From an uncultured Prevotellaceae bacterium (GTDB lineage Bacteria; Bacteroidota; Bacteroidia; Bacteroidales; Muribaculaceae), in NCBI GenBank assembly GCA_900320055.1, contig ONQS01000001.1, positions 62,001-126,000 on the forward strand: 64,000 nucleotides of DNA, given 5' to 3'. The notes below the pieces were generated by a model that was not told where the DNA came from, searched no databases, and saw only the letters and a program-made list of their open reading frames with translations. Made by a program: the position numbers and the translations under genes. Shown here piece by piece: positions 1-8,566 of the stretch (position 1 is the first letter of the stretch; the number at the start of each line of letters is the position of its first letter).

Positions 1-4
1 GATG

Positions 5-421
5 TCATCGCTCTAAAATATCGTGGAATGATTTTGGTAGGTCAATATTATCTACCGACAATGCTGACCTGAACAGCGGCGCGATTTCTTCATCGGTAAA
101 TCCGGCGATGCCACAACCGATACGGGTTACATAAAAGAACAGGTCGGGTCTCGATAGGGCAAACTCGATAAACTGGTCGACATAGGGTTTGATGGTTTCA
201 ACACCGCCTTGCATGGTCGGTATGGCATAACTTTGGCCTTGCAAGCCTATGCCTTGCCCCCACACGGCGCCAAACTTGTCCATCGCGGCTCGTGCTGCTC
301 CGCCGCCATGAAAACCGCCTAGGTTGCTGCCGAATACAAACACCTCGTCCGGCGCCAGCGATTGAATTCTCTCAGGAGTGAATGGCCCAAGTGAGCCGGT
401 TCTCATCTTATTTTGTTCCAT
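5..421 (-). CDS. Macro-like conserved protein (A1S_2505-like family)
   Basis: A 138-residue soluble protein with no signal peptide or membrane segment. It carries the run VFVFGSNLGGFHGGGAARAA near residues 27-46, then a GLQGQSYAIPT motif and VTRIGCGIAGF near residue 100. This glycine-rich pattern resembles macro-domain-like proteins annotated as A1S_2505-type or phage non-structural proteins, for which nucleotide or ADP-ribose binding is presumed but the substrate is not known to me. It is transcribed away from the Yip1-like gene. A TAnnTTTG box on the minus strand (TATCTTTG, 458-465) lies about 37 bp upstream of the start. Family resemblance is from memory; the molecular role is inference. 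Confidence 0.75.
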   Translation of the reverse strand: MEQNKMRTGSLGPFTPERIQSLAPDEVFVFGSNLGGFHGGGAARAAMDKFGAVWGQGIGLQGQSYAIPTMQGGVETIKPYVDQFIEFALSRPDLFFYVTRIGCGIAGFTDEEIAPLFRSALSVDNIDLPKSFHDILER

Positions 422-457
422 ATTCGTTACGGGATGATGATTAGACTATGCTAACGG

Positions 458-465
458 CAAAGATA
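458..465 (-). promoter_or_regulatory. Predicted Bacteroidota -7 box
   Basis: TATCTTTG on the minus strand fits TAnnTTTG. It sits 37 bp before the start of the macro-like gene. No matching -33 TTTG was found at the usual spacing. Confidence 0.45.
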
Positions 466-528
466 CAAAATTTTCTGATTTCTATGACCTAACACGATAT
501 TTTACAAATATTAATTGGCCGTGTAGAG

Positions 529-558
529 TTTGTATTTGTAAATTAATGTGTATCTTTG
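529..558 (+). promoter_or_regulatory. Predicted promoter for yip1-like gene and smpB
   Basis: TTTG at 529-532 and TATCTTTG at 551-558 match the Bacteroidota -33/-7 elements, with an 18-bp spacer (slightly short). The first downstream start codon is at 577. Confidence 0.5.
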
Positions 559-576
559 CAGCCGCAAAATTGAGAC

Positions 577-1125
577 ATGAGCATATGGCGTAACATATTT
601 TGTGTAATCACCGCACCAAAGTACGGGTGGGAACTGATTAATGAGACTAACATACCTACGGGCAAGGTGCTGCATAGCGCTTATCTGCCGTTGCTGTGTG
701 TGTTGGCATTATCATGTTTTGTGCCGATGCTTTATGACCGTACAATTGGTTTTGGTACCTCGCTGATGACCGGTATCGTGATGTTCTCGACCTATTTTAT
801 CAGTTACTACATTATTATTTATCTGTTAGGCGGTTTCTATCCTGAACTTGTCAAGACTGAGGGCGCGACAGCGAGGTTAAACGATTTCATATTGTATAAT
901 CTCATCTTTCTGGTATTGCTCATCATACTGCGCAACCTCTTGCCCAGCGATTTCACACCTGTGCTGTTTCTGATGGTCTATCTGCCGTGGATGGCCTATC
1001 GTGGTACCGACCACCTGTTCGTCAAAAAGGACAAGGAGGCGAAGTTTGTCATCATATCGTCGGCCCTGTTGTTGGGTTTGCCCATCGTGCTAAAGGCAAT
1101 CTTGGGACTCTTCATCATTAAATAA
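577..1125 (+). CDS. Yip1-family integral membrane protein
   Basis: A 182-residue membrane protein with about five hydrophobic segments: near residues 33-52, 60-85, 103-120, 125-140 and 158-180. The N-terminal cytoplasmic stretch with IFCVITAPKYGWELI resembles the Yip1-domain proteins widespread in Bacteroidota, whose role in bacteria is not established. The next gene, smpB, begins 24 bp downstream on the same strand and is probably co-transcribed from the promoter at 529-558. No catalytic residues can be pointed to. The family call rests on topology and the short N-terminal motif, so treat it as probable rather than certain. Confidence 0.65.
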   Translation: MSIWRNIFCVITAPKYGWELINETNIPTGKVLHSAYLPLLCVLALSCFVPMLYDRTIGFGTSLMTGIVMFSTYFISYYIIIYLLGGFYPELVKTEGATARLNDFILYNLIFLVLLIILRNLLPSDFTPVLFLMVYLPWMAYRGTDHLFVKKDKEAKFVIISSALLLGLPIVLKAILGLFIIK

Positions 1126-1149
1126 CTGAAAGGGTTATAACTATTTACT

Positions 1150-1620
1150 ATGTCATCAAGTAAGACTAATCATAACAATACGATCAATATCAAGAACCGC
1201 AAGGCCACCTTTGACTACGAGATCATCGAGACCTTTACGGCTGGCATTGTGCTTACGGGTACCGAGATTAAGTCTATCCGTCAAGGCAAGTGCGGGCTCA
1301 CCGATACCTACTGCATGGTCATCAATGGTGAGATATGGGTCAAGAACATGTACATTGCAGAGTACAGTTACGGGTCCTATAACAACCATACCACGCATCG
1401 CGACCGCAAGTTGCTGCTTAACCGCAAGGAGATACGTCACATCGCTAAAGATACCATGCAACCCGGATTCTCGATTGTCCCGTTACGTCTGTTTATCAAC
1501 GACCGTGGACTGGCCAAGGTGGTCATCGCTATCGGTCGGGGTAAGAAGCAATATGACAAACGACAGAGTATCAAGGAGCGTGAGGATAAGCGCACGATAG
1601 ATCGCATGTTCAAGAAGTAG
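1150..1620 (+). CDS. smpB: SsrA-binding protein SmpB
   Basis: A 156-residue protein of normal SmpB length. SmpB binds tmRNA and brings it to stalled ribosomes for trans-translation. The signature stretch [20 protein letters not shown] near residues 20-40, followed by [10 protein letters not shown], is diagnostic of the OB-fold core. The basic tail ending [13 protein letters not shown] is the C-terminal segment that enters the decoding centre. It follows the Yip1-like gene by 24 bp. A strong hairpin at 1666-1695 separates it from the convergent decarboxylase operon. The tmRNA gene itself is not in the window. Confidence 0.97.
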   Translation: MSSSKTNHNNTINIKNRKATFDYEIIETFTAGIVLTGTEIKSIRQGKCGLTDTYCMVINGEIWVKNMYIAEYSYGSYNNHTTHRDRKLLLNRKEIRHIAKDTMQPGFSIVPLRLFINDRGLAKVVIAIGRGKKQYDKRQSIKEREDKRTIDRMFKK

Positions 1621-1665
1621 AGGCGGATTTTTAAATCGTGTAATTTAATTCAAGCGCAAAATACA

Positions 1666-1695
1666 AATCAGGCGGCCCGAGCGGGTCGCCTGATT
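1666..1695. terminator. Bidirectional intrinsic terminator
   Basis: AATCAGGCG...CGCCTGATT forms a stem of about 13 bp with one G-U pair and a short loop. On the minus strand it is followed by a T-rich run, so it fits the end of the mmd operon best. It also closes smpB on the plus strand. Confidence 0.75.
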
Positions 1696-1719
1696 CTATT
1701 CTCGGTGGGGATTGTCGGT

Positions 1720-2874
1720 TTATCCCAGGAAGCCAAGCAGCACACCAGCGGCAACTGCCGAACCGATCACACCAGCCACGTTGGGGCCCATGGCGTGCAT
1801 GAGCAGGTAGTTGCTGGGGTCAGCCTTCAGACCCTGGTCGTTACTGATGCGGGCTGCCATAGGCACAGCCGATACGCCAGCGTTGCCGATCAGCGGGTTC
1901 AACTTCTTGCTCTTGGGCAAGATGAGGTTGAAGATCTTCACAAACAGCACGCCTGAGCATGTAGCGATCACAAATGCACAGAAACCGAGGAAGAAGATGA
2001 AAACCGTCTCCTTGGTCAGGAACTGTGATGCCTGGGTCGAGGCACCCACGGTCATACCGAGCAGGATGGTCACGATATCGGTCATAGCGTTGCTGGCAGT
2101 GTTGGCAAGACGCTTGGTCACACCGCTCTCACGCAGCAGGTTGCCGAAGAACAACATACCCAGCAGGGGAATTGCCGAGGGCACAACAAAGCAGGTGAGG
2201 ATCAAGCCAAAGATGGGGAAGAGAATCTTCTCGTTCTGGCTCACCTTGCGAGCGGGTTTCATGCGCATCTTACGCTCCTTCTCAGTCGTGAGCAGGCGCA
2301 TGATGGGGGGCTGAATCACAGGCACAAGTGCCATGTAACTATAGGCACTCACTGCGATAGCGCCCATCAGGTTGGGAGCCAACTTAGACGACAGGAAGAT
2401 AGCGGTAGGACCGTCGGCACCGCCGATGATGGCGATAGCACCAGCCTGGTCAGGCATGAAGCCAAGAGCCAGAGCGATCATGTAGGCGCCAAAGATACCG
2501 AACTGAGCGGCAGCACCCACAAGCATCAACTTGGGGTTGGCGATCAGGGCACCAAAGTCGGTCATTGCACCGATGCCTAGGAAGATAAGGGGTGGGTACC
2601 AGCCGTTGCGCACACCTTGATATAAGATGTTGAGCACGGAGCCCTCCTCATAGATGCCAATCTCATTGCCCGGCTGGAAGGGGATGTTACCAATCAGGAT
2701 ACCAAAGCCGATGGGCACGAGCAGCATGGGCTCGAAATCATGCTTGATGGCGAGGTAGATAAAGAACAGACCCACCACAATCATGATCAGGTTAGTGTAG
2801 TCAAAGTTGTAGAAACCGGTGAAATGCCAGAAATCTAACAACTTAGTGAACAGGAAATTGTCAAGCAGTACCAT
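1720..2874 (-). CDS. mmdB: Sodium-translocating decarboxylase beta subunit (MmdB/OadB)
   Basis: A 384-residue polytopic membrane protein of the OadB/MmdB/GcdB family. It decarboxylates carboxybiotin on the carrier subunit and couples this to sodium export. The conserved GGADGPT motif at residues 151-157 contains the aspartate implicated in sodium coupling. There are about nine to eleven hydrophobic segments. It is the last gene of the operon mce-mmdA-gamma-carrier-beta; the order and the neighbouring epimerase make methylmalonyl-CoA the likely substrate rather than oxaloacetate or glutaconyl-CoA. It starts 19 bp after the biotin carrier stop. The terminator at 1666-1695 follows. Confidence 0.95.
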   Translation of the reverse strand: MVLLDNFLFTKLLDFWHFTGFYNFDYTNLIMIVVGLFFIYLAIKHDFEPMLLVPIGFGILIGNIPFQPGNEIGIYEEGSVLNILYQGVRNGWYPPLIFLGIGAMTDFGALIANPKLMLVGAAAQFGIFGAYMIALALGFMPDQAGAIAIIGGADGPTAIFLSSKLAPNLMGAIAVSAYSYMALVPVIQPPIMRLLTTEKERKMRMKPARKVSQNEKILFPIFGLILTCFVVPSAIPLLGMLFFGNLLRESGVTKRLANTASNAMTDIVTILLGMTVGASTQASQFLTKETVFIFFLGFCAFVIATCSGVLFVKIFNLILPKSKKLNPLIGNAGVSAVPMAARISNDQGLKADPSNYLLMHAMGPNVAGVIGSAVAAGVLLGFLG

Positions 2875-2893
2875 AATCAGTGGAAGTCAACAT

Positions 2894-3325
2894 TTATCCG
2901 ATTACCATGATTGTGTTACCCTCAAGTACCGAATCCTCCTTCGATACCTCGATGCTCTTGACAGTGCCGTCAACGCCTGCATGAATCTCGTTGCCCATCT
3001 TCATGGCTTCGAGGATACATACCACGTCGTCGGCCTTGACTTGCTGGCCTTCCTTGACAAAGATCTCCTTGATTACGCCAGGCAGCGGTGACTCGATCAC
3101 GTGACCACCAGCGGCGGGAGCGGCTTTGCGGGCTGCGGGCTTGGGAGCGGCGGCAGGAGCCTCGCTCACAGCAACACGCTTAACTGCGGGAGCGGCCTTG
3201 GGCTGCTCAGGCAACTCTACGTCATAGGCCACACCGTTCAACTGGATGTGGGCGATGTTGCCCTCAATGTTATCGATGGCAACATTATACTCGTTACCAT
3301 TGATCTTATACTTATATTCCTTCAT
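2894..3325 (-). CDS. mmdC: Biotin carboxyl carrier subunit of methylmalonyl-CoA decarboxylase
   Basis: A 143-residue biotin carrier. The first ~45 residues form a small N-terminal region, then an Ala/Pro-rich linker (about 42-75), then a biotinyl domain with EAMKM at 106-110, where Lys109 is the biotinylation site. It shuttles CO2 from MmdA to MmdB. The start at 3325 (MKEYKYKING) was chosen because the longer frame would run back into the gamma-subunit gene, whose stop is at 3352; this leaves a 26-bp gap. The alanine-rich linker is normal for a swinging-arm carrier. Family assignment is firm; the substrate comes from operon context. Confidence 0.95.
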   Translation of the reverse strand: MKEYKYKINGNEYNVAIDNIEGNIAHIQLNGVAYDVELPEQPKAAPAVKRVAVSEAPAAAPKPAARKAAPAAGGHVIESPLPGVIKEIFVKEGQQVKADDVVCILEAMKMGNEIHAGVDGTVKSIEVSKEDSVLEGNTIMVIG

Positions 3326-3351
3326 GAGAGTGAATGATTTTTTAATGGTGA

Positions 3352-4374
3352 TTATTTCTTGATAACGGGTAATACACGCATCAGACCAGACTTGCTGCCC
3401 CAAGCAGAACCGTCGCGGGGAGTGAGCGTCAGCACGCCGCTCTCCTGATCGTGGGCATTGAGGTGCTGGTACAGGGCGAAGCAGATGGCTGCCATCTTCT
3501 CTCCGTCGAGGTCGCCAGTGTTGGCAGGCACTGCAGCGGCAGCAGTCGCTACGGGTGCGCTTTCGGCAGCGGCCTCTTTGCCAGCGGCATTCTTGCTGAC
3601 AACGCCGAATAACTTAAAGCAGATGTAGAGGATAGCAAGAGCGCCAAATACGACTGACATTGCAAGCAATGCAATCCAGAAGCCATGAGGATCCTTGTCG
3701 TGGAAGGCCTCGATATTCTCGTTCACCTCGCGCGCATTATAGTTGCCCTTGGTGATAGCGGTCTCTTGGGTTTGTCCGTCCTTTACAATCCACTCGGTCT
3801 GGCCATCGCCCAGCACGCTGGGCAAGCGGCCTTCGGCCTTGATAGCATAGGTCTCGCCTGGCTTGAGTGACGCGGGTATGGTCACATCGTCAACCAGGTC
3901 ACCATTCACGTCATAGAGGGCGATATAATTGTCCTTGCCAGCGGTGAAAACAAAGGGCATGTGGAACGTACCGGCCTTGGGGTCACCATCGGCTTCCATG
4001 ACAAAGTGGGTGCGGGGTGCGATCTTGGTGTTGCGCTCGTCGCCGCGGGGAATCTCATAGATGTCCATGGGGCGAGTCTTGCACAACTCGATCAGCACCT
4101 TGTTGGGCTTCATGTTAGAAGTGTCCGTCACGGCCTTGATGTGATTCTTGATCTCGTCGCGGCTCAGGGTTGTGATGAACATCTTCTCGACGGCATTGGT
4201 GCCATAGGACGAGTTGTAAAACTCGACCCAGCCGTTGCCGCCCGTGGTGTCCTGCTGTACCATTACCTCATTGATGCGCACGTTTTTGCGCCCCTGTGCC
4301 ATTGCGGGCAGGGCGAGGATGGCACACAGCAGCATCAGTGTCAATGCTCTTTTACTCATAATAGTGGATTGCAT
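3352..4374 (-). CDS. OadG/MmdD-type decarboxylase subunit with lamin-tail domain
   Basis: A 340-residue membrane-anchored protein. It has a signal peptide ending near AMAQ, then a lamin-tail-like domain (RINEVMVQQD..., WVEFYNSS) of about 180 residues facing the periplasm. A single membrane segment near residues 232-258 follows, then an Ala-rich cytoplasmic linker and a conserved tail (ALYQHLN, HDQES, WGSKSG). The membrane segment plus tail are the OadG/MmdD part that assembles the decarboxylase. The long extracytoplasmic lamin-tail domain is absent from the short enterobacterial gamma subunits. An alternative start lies five codons in (MSKRALTL). It sits between mmdA (3 bp upstream) and the biotin carrier. 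Confidence 0.85.
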   Translation of the reverse strand: MQSTIMSKRALTLMLLCAILALPAMAQGRKNVRINEVMVQQDTTGGNGWVEFYNSSYGTNAVEKMFITTLSRDEIKNHIKAVTDTSNMKPNKVLIELCKTRPMDIYEIPRGDERNTKIAPRTHFVMEADGDPKAGTFHMPFVFTAGKDNYIALYDVNGDLVDDVTIPASLKPGETYAIKAEGRLPSVLGDGQTEWIVKDGQTQETAITKGNYNAREVNENIEAFHDKDPHGFWIALLAMSVVFGALAILYICFKLFGVVSKNAAGKEAAAESAPVATAAAAVPANTGDLDGEKMAAICFALYQHLNAHDQESGVLTLTPRDGSAWGSKSGLMRVLPVIKK

Positions 4375-4377
4375 TGA

Positions 4378-5991
4378 TTACAGGGGGATGTTGCCATGCT
4401 TCTTGGCAGGGTTAGTCAACTTCTTGGTACGCAGCACTTCCAAGGCGCGGATTACGCGGAAACGGGTGTTCCTCGGCTCAATCACGTCATCGATGTAGCC
4501 ATAGCGGGCTGCATTGTAAGGCGTGCAGAAGAGGTTGTTGTACTCGTCTTCCTTGTCCTGGATAAACTTCTTGCCGGCCTCAAGTAATTCTTTGGCCTTC
4601 TGCTCGTCGCCGGCAGCCTTGGCCTCTTCGGCTTGGGTCTTGAAGTTCTTGCTGTCCTTTGCATACAGGATCTCGGCAGCACCAGCAGCACCCATAACGG
4701 CGATTTCGGCGCTGGGCCATGCGTAGTTCAGGTCGCCGCGCAGTTGCTTGCAACTCATCACGATGTGTGAGCCGCCATAACTCTTGCGCAGGGTAACAGT
4801 CACCTTGGGAACGGTGGCCTCGCCATAAGCGTAGAGCAACTTAGCACCGTTCATGATCACGGCGTTGTACTCTTGACCGGTACCGGGCAGGAAGCCGGGA
4901 ACGTCGACGAGAGTCACCAGAGGAATGTTGAATGCGTCGCAGAAGCGTACGAAGCGGCCACCCTTCTTGGAGGCGTTCACGTCGAGCACACCTGCCATGC
5001 AGTTAGGCTGGTTGGCAACGACGCCGACAGACTGGCCGTTGAAGCGGGCAAAGCCCACGATGATGTTCTTGGCAAAGTCCTTGTGTACCTCGAGGAACTC
5101 ACCGTTGTCGACGATAGCGCTGATGACCTGATACATGTCGTAGGGGTCGTTGGCGCTCTCGGGGATGATGCTGTTCAGGGCGTCCTCCACGCGGTCGATG
5201 GGGTCGGTGCACTCCACGCGGGGAGTCTCTTCCATGTTGTTGCTGGGCATGTAACTCAGCAACTGGCGGATGATGGCGATAGCCTCTTCCTCGGTCTCGG
5301 CGGCAAAGTGTGCCACACCGCTCTTGCTGGCATGTACACTAGCACCACCCAACTGCTCCTGGGTCACGTTCTCGCCGGTGACGGTCTTAACCACCTTGGG
5401 GCCGGTCAGGAACATGAAGGAGATACCCTTGGCCATGATGATGAAGTCGGTCAGGGCAGGGGAGTAAACAGCACCACCGGCACAAGGACCAAGGATTGCG
5501 CTGATCTGGGGAATAACACCAGATGCGTTGATGTTGCGCTGGAAAATCTCGGCATAGCCAGCCAGAGCGTTAACGCTCTCTTGGATGCGGGCGCCACCCG
5601 AGTCGTTCAGGCCGATAACAGGAGCACCCTGCTTCATGGCCAGATCCATCACCTTACACATCTTCAGTGCCATGGTCTCACCCAGCGAACCGCCAATGAC
5701 GGTTGCATCCTGAGCAAACACATACACCAGACGGCCACCGACGGTACCGAAACCGGTTACAACGCCGTCACCGTCATAGGTCTTCTTCTCCATGCCGAAG
5801 TTGGTGCAGCGGTGCTGAACAAACATGTCCAGTTCCTCGAAACTGCCCTCGTCAAGGAGCATGTTGATGCGCTCACGGGCAGTGAATTTGCCCTTCTCGT
5901 GCTGCTTGGCAATAGCCTTCTCGCCACCGCCCAGGCGTGCTTTCTCGCGACGCTCGATCAACTCTTGGATCTTATCAAGTTGTTTTCCCAT
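4378..5991 (-). CDS. mmdA: Methylmalonyl-CoA decarboxylase alpha subunit / acyl-CoA carboxyltransferase
   Basis: A 537-residue biotin-dependent carboxyltransferase of the PccB/MmdA family, with two crotonase-like halves. SGGARIQE at residues 131-138 and the later segment VDVPGFLPGTGQE near 360-372 are the acyl-CoA and carboxybiotin pocket motifs. It transfers the carboxyl group from methylmalonyl-CoA to the biotin carrier. The linkage to mce upstream and to a membrane beta subunit downstream argues for a sodium-pumping decarboxylase in the succinate-to-propionate route rather than a propionyl-CoA carboxylase. The gap to mce is 15 bp. No mutase gene (mutAB) is present in the window. Confidence 0.95.
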   Translation of the reverse strand: MGKQLDKIQELIERREKARLGGGEKAIAKQHEKGKFTARERINMLLDEGSFEELDMFVQHRCTNFGMEKKTYDGDGVVTGFGTVGGRLVYVFAQDATVIGGSLGETMALKMCKVMDLAMKQGAPVIGLNDSGGARIQESVNALAGYAEIFQRNINASGVIPQISAILGPCAGGAVYSPALTDFIIMAKGISFMFLTGPKVVKTVTGENVTQEQLGGASVHASKSGVAHFAAETEEEAIAIIRQLLSYMPSNNMEETPRVECTDPIDRVEDALNSIIPESANDPYDMYQVISAIVDNGEFLEVHKDFAKNIIVGFARFNGQSVGVVANQPNCMAGVLDVNASKKGGRFVRFCDAFNIPLVTLVDVPGFLPGTGQEYNAVIMNGAKLLYAYGEATVPKVTVTLRKSYGGSHIVMSCKQLRGDLNYAWPSAEIAVMGAAGAAEILYAKDSKNFKTQAEEAKAAGDEQKAKELLEAGKKFIQDKEDEYNNLFCTPYNAARYGYIDDVIEPRNTRFRVIRALEVLRTKKLTNPAKKHGNIPL

Positions 5992-6006
5992 GTTGATTGG
6001 TCTTGA

Positions 6007-6426
6007 TTACTTGTTAGGATTCTCGCAAAGTTCCAACAGAGCACCGCAAGTGGTCTTGGGGTGCAGGAAGGCGATGTTCAGGCCCTCGGCACCCTTGCGG
6101 GGCTGAGCGTCGATTACACGGCCACCCTTTTCCTGTACTTCGTTCAATGCGTTCTGTACGCCATCCTCGACTGCAAATGCAACGTGCTGGATACCACCAC
6201 GGCCACCGTTCTTCTCGATGAACTTGGCGATAGCGCTCTCAGGAGCGGTTGCCTCGAGCAACTCGATCTTGGTCTGACCTACCTGGAAGAAGGCGGTCCT
6301 TACCTTCTGATCAGCAACTTCTTCAATAGCAAAGCACTTGAAGCCCAGCATTTTCTCGTAGAAAGGAATAGCCTCCTCGAGAGAGGTTACGGCGATTCCC
6401 ACGTGTTCGATGTGCGAAATGTTCAT
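6007..6426 (-). CDS. mce: Methylmalonyl-CoA epimerase
   Basis: A 139-residue vicinal-oxygen-chelate protein of normal epimerase length, with two beta-alpha-beta-beta-beta modules. Metal-ligand candidates are His8 (IEHVGIAV), the second-module histidine in IQHVAFAVED and the glutamate near the C-terminus (GALLELCEN). It interconverts the R and S forms of methylmalonyl-CoA, linking the B12-dependent mutase to the decarboxylase. It is the first gene of the mmd operon. A minus-strand TAnnTTTG box lies about 60 bp upstream at 6486-6493. Confidence 0.96.
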   Translation of the reverse strand: MNISHIEHVGIAVTSLEEAIPFYEKMLGFKCFAIEEVADQKVRTAFFQVGQTKIELLEATAPESAIAKFIEKNGGRGGIQHVAFAVEDGVQNALNEVQEKGGRVIDAQPRKGAEGLNIAFLHPKTTCGALLELCENPNK

Positions 6427-6485
6427 AACTTTCTGTTTTTTAGATAATTATTTAATCAAAATAAGTTGATTCTCAAAATAACGCA

Positions 6486-6493
6486 CAAAAGTA
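6486..6493 (-). promoter_or_regulatory. Predicted -7 box of the mce-mmd operon
   Basis: TACTTTTG on the minus strand fits TAnnTTTG, 59 bp before the mce start. It is the only such box in the gap between mce and map on that strand. No clean -33 element at the usual spacing was seen. Confidence 0.5.
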
Positions 6494-6623
6494 CAAAAAA
6501 TAAATATTATAAGGTGTAGCAATATGCCGAAAACATTGACGTTTTTCTCGGAAAATAACATTTTTTTAACAATGCGACTTTTCATTTTTGAGCATTGCGA
6601 TACACTCATTTGTCGATTTTATT

Positions 6624-6631
6624 TATCTTTG
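6624..6631 (+). promoter_or_regulatory. Predicted -7 box of map
   Basis: TATCTTTG fits TAnnTTTG and lies 39 bp upstream of the map start codon. A -33 element at 19-21 bp is not evident. Confidence 0.5.
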
Positions 6632-6670
6632 CCCATCAATTCCTGTTAACCGATATCAAAAGATTGAGAC

Positions 6671-7525
6671 ATGGCAAGACATAGATTACGTTATATCCCT
6701 AAGGGTAAGCCCACTGAGTTTGATCAGCGCATAATGGATCTTGAGCGTAAGGGTGCGATAGTCCCCACGCGTGACCTGATTAAGACGCCAGAGCAGATCG
6801 AGGGCATTCGCAGGGCTGGTGTCATCAACACTGGCGTGCTCGATACCATCGAGCAGGTGATTCATGCCGGGATGACTACACTCGAGATTGACAAGATATG
6901 CCGCGAATACTGTGCTGACCATGGCGCCATTCCCGCTTGCTTGGGCTATGGCGGATTTCCCATGAGCGTGTGCACCAGCATCAACGAGGTGGTATGCCAT
7001 GGCATACCCAAGGCTAAGGATGTCCTTCGGGAAGGGGATATCATCAATGTGGATTTCACCACGATTCTAGATGGCTACTTTGCCGATGCTTCGCGCATGT
7101 TTATCATCGGCGAGACCACTCCGGCCAAGGAGCGTCTGGTGCGTGTCACCAAGGAGTGCTTGGACGTCGGCATCAAGGCGGCCCGCCCTTGGAGTGACGT
7201 GAACGACATCGGCCGAGCCATCGAGCCCTATGCCCACCAGCACGGATATGGTGTGGTTAGGGATCTGACTGGACATGGTGTGGGGTGTGAATTTCACGAG
7301 GATCCCGAAGTCTGCCACTTTGCCCAGCGCAAGCGCGGCATGATTTTGGTTCCCGGCATGGTGTTCACCATTGAGCCTATGATCAATATGGGGACGTGGA
7401 AAGTCTTTATCGATGCCGATGACCCCTATGGTTGGGAAGTCATCACCGGAGATCTCAAGCCTAGCGCGCAATGGGAGCACACTTTTGTCATGACCGAAGA
7501 TGGTCCAGAGGTCCTCACCCATTAA
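6671..7525 (+). CDS. map: Type I methionine aminopeptidase
   Basis: A 284-residue pita-bread metalloprotease that removes the initiator methionine from nascent proteins. All five metal ligands are visible: Asp128 and Asp139 (INVDFTTILDGYFADAS), His202 (TGHGVG), Glu235 (TIEPM) and Glu269 (QWEHT). The protein has about 35 extra N-terminal residues (MARHRLRYIPKGK...) ahead of the catalytic domain; a longer second Map is common in Bacteroidota, so a shorter paralogue near the ribosomal protein genes may exist elsewhere. It appears to be transcribed alone from the box at 6624-6631. Confidence 0.95.
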   Translation: MARHRLRYIPKGKPTEFDQRIMDLERKGAIVPTRDLIKTPEQIEGIRRAGVINTGVLDTIEQVIHAGMTTLEIDKICREYCADHGAIPACLGYGGFPMSVCTSINEVVCHGIPKAKDVLREGDIINVDFTTILDGYFADASRMFIIGETTPAKERLVRVTKECLDVGIKAARPWSDVNDIGRAIEPYAHQHGYGVVRDLTGHGVGCEFHEDPEVCHFAQRKRGMILVPGMVFTIEPMINMGTWKVFIDADDPYGWEVITGDLKPSAQWEHTFVMTEDGPEVLTH

Positions 7526-7641
7526 GACGACCCGGCTGAATGCGGCGCGTAGACGTGAATGAGAAGACAAAAAACCTGTTTTTCAGAAAAAAGTGTCAAT
7601 CAAACGGCAAAACCGATAAGTGCGCTTTGCCATATTGCAGG

Positions 7642-7649
7642 TAATTTTG
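7642..7649 (+). promoter_or_regulatory. Predicted -7 box of the SDR gene
   Basis: TAATTTTG fits TAnnTTTG, 45 bp before the SDR start at 7695. It probably also drives the acetyltransferase gene that follows. Confidence 0.45.
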
Positions 7650-7694
7650 CATCATCAATAACATACTGAACATCAACATACAAAACTGACCAAT

Positions 7695-8549
7695 ATGATC
7701 TTCAATTACAACAATCAGAGAGAAGTAGTGGCCCTGTTAGGTGCCGGTAGTATGGGAATGGCCATTGTGGAGCGCATTGCGGCAAACCGTATTGTCCTGC
7801 TGGGCGACATCAGTGAGAAAGCGCTGGCATCGGCCCGTGAGAAACTGGAATACAGCGGCTATGCCGTCGAGACGATGAAGGTTGATGCCAGCAACAAGGA
7901 TAGTATCTATGCCTTTGCTCGTCGTGCCGCAGAACTCGGCCCGGTCATGTATTTCATCAATACAGCCGGAGCGTCGCCTCATCAGGGTAATCCCTTGCAT
8001 ATCATCAACTTGGATCTCATCGGGTCGGCTTATGCCCTCGATGCCTTCGGCGAAGTGATGGCACGCGGAGGCGCTGGCATCCTGATTTCCAGTATGACTG
8101 GCTATATGATGCCCGAACCATTGCCTCAGGTAGTCGAAGATGCTCTCACGGTGACCGAAAGTGATCAGTTGGCGGGTCTGCCTTGCTTGCAGCCTGACGT
8201 CGTTCCTAACAGTGGCGTCGCCTATGTACTGGCCAAACGTGCCAACCAGTTGCGCGTGCGCAAAGCCGCTATGGATTGGGGCAAGCGCGGTGCCCGCATC
8301 AATACCATCAGCCCCGGAATCGTGGTAACGCCGCTTGCTTATGATGAGTTTAATGCAGCAGGAGAGGGCTACCAGAAGATGATCGAAGCCTCGGCTATGC
8401 AGCGTGTGGGCAATCCTGCTGAAATTGCTGCCGCCGCAACATTTCTGCTCAGTGATCAGGCCACGTTCATCACAGGCATTGACCTGCTTGTAGACGGAGG
8501 CATGATTGCCGCCATCAAGACGGGTCACTATCTGGTAGAGTTGAGTTAA
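7695..8549 (+). CDS. SDR-family NAD(P)-dependent oxidoreductase
   Basis: A 284-residue short-chain dehydrogenase/reductase. The cofactor loop GAGSMGM (residues 16-22) is a slightly atypical form of TGxxxGxG. NTAG follows at 89-92, candidate catalytic serines at 132-133, and the YxxxK pair is Tyr177/Lys181. A C-terminal [10 protein letters not shown] motif is typical of classical SDRs. There is an insertion of about 30 residues between the Ser and Tyr positions (roughly 138-170), longer than in most classical members. The substrate cannot be inferred. The acetyltransferase gene begins 17 bp downstream, suggesting one transcript. Confidence 0.88.
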   Translation: MIFNYNNQREVVALLGAGSMGMAIVERIAANRIVLLGDISEKALASAREKLEYSGYAVETMKVDASNKDSIYAFARRAAELGPVMYFINTAGASPHQGNPLHIINLDLIGSAYALDAFGEVMARGGAGILISSMTGYMMPEPLPQVVEDALTVTESDQLAGLPCLQPDVVPNSGVAYVLAKRANQLRVRKAAMDWGKRGARINTISPGIVVTPLAYDEFNAAGEGYQKMIEASAMQRVGNPAEIAAAATFLLSDQATFITGIDLLVDGGMIAAIKTGHYLVELS

Positions 8550-8566
8550 CAGACTATAAGAAGCAA

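Noticed and set aside
4873-6006. Long plus-strand open frame (377 codons) opposite mmdA and mce
   Set aside because: It lies wholly antisense to strongly assigned genes, has biased His/Val/Gly composition expected of a shadow frame, and has no promoter or recognisable motif.
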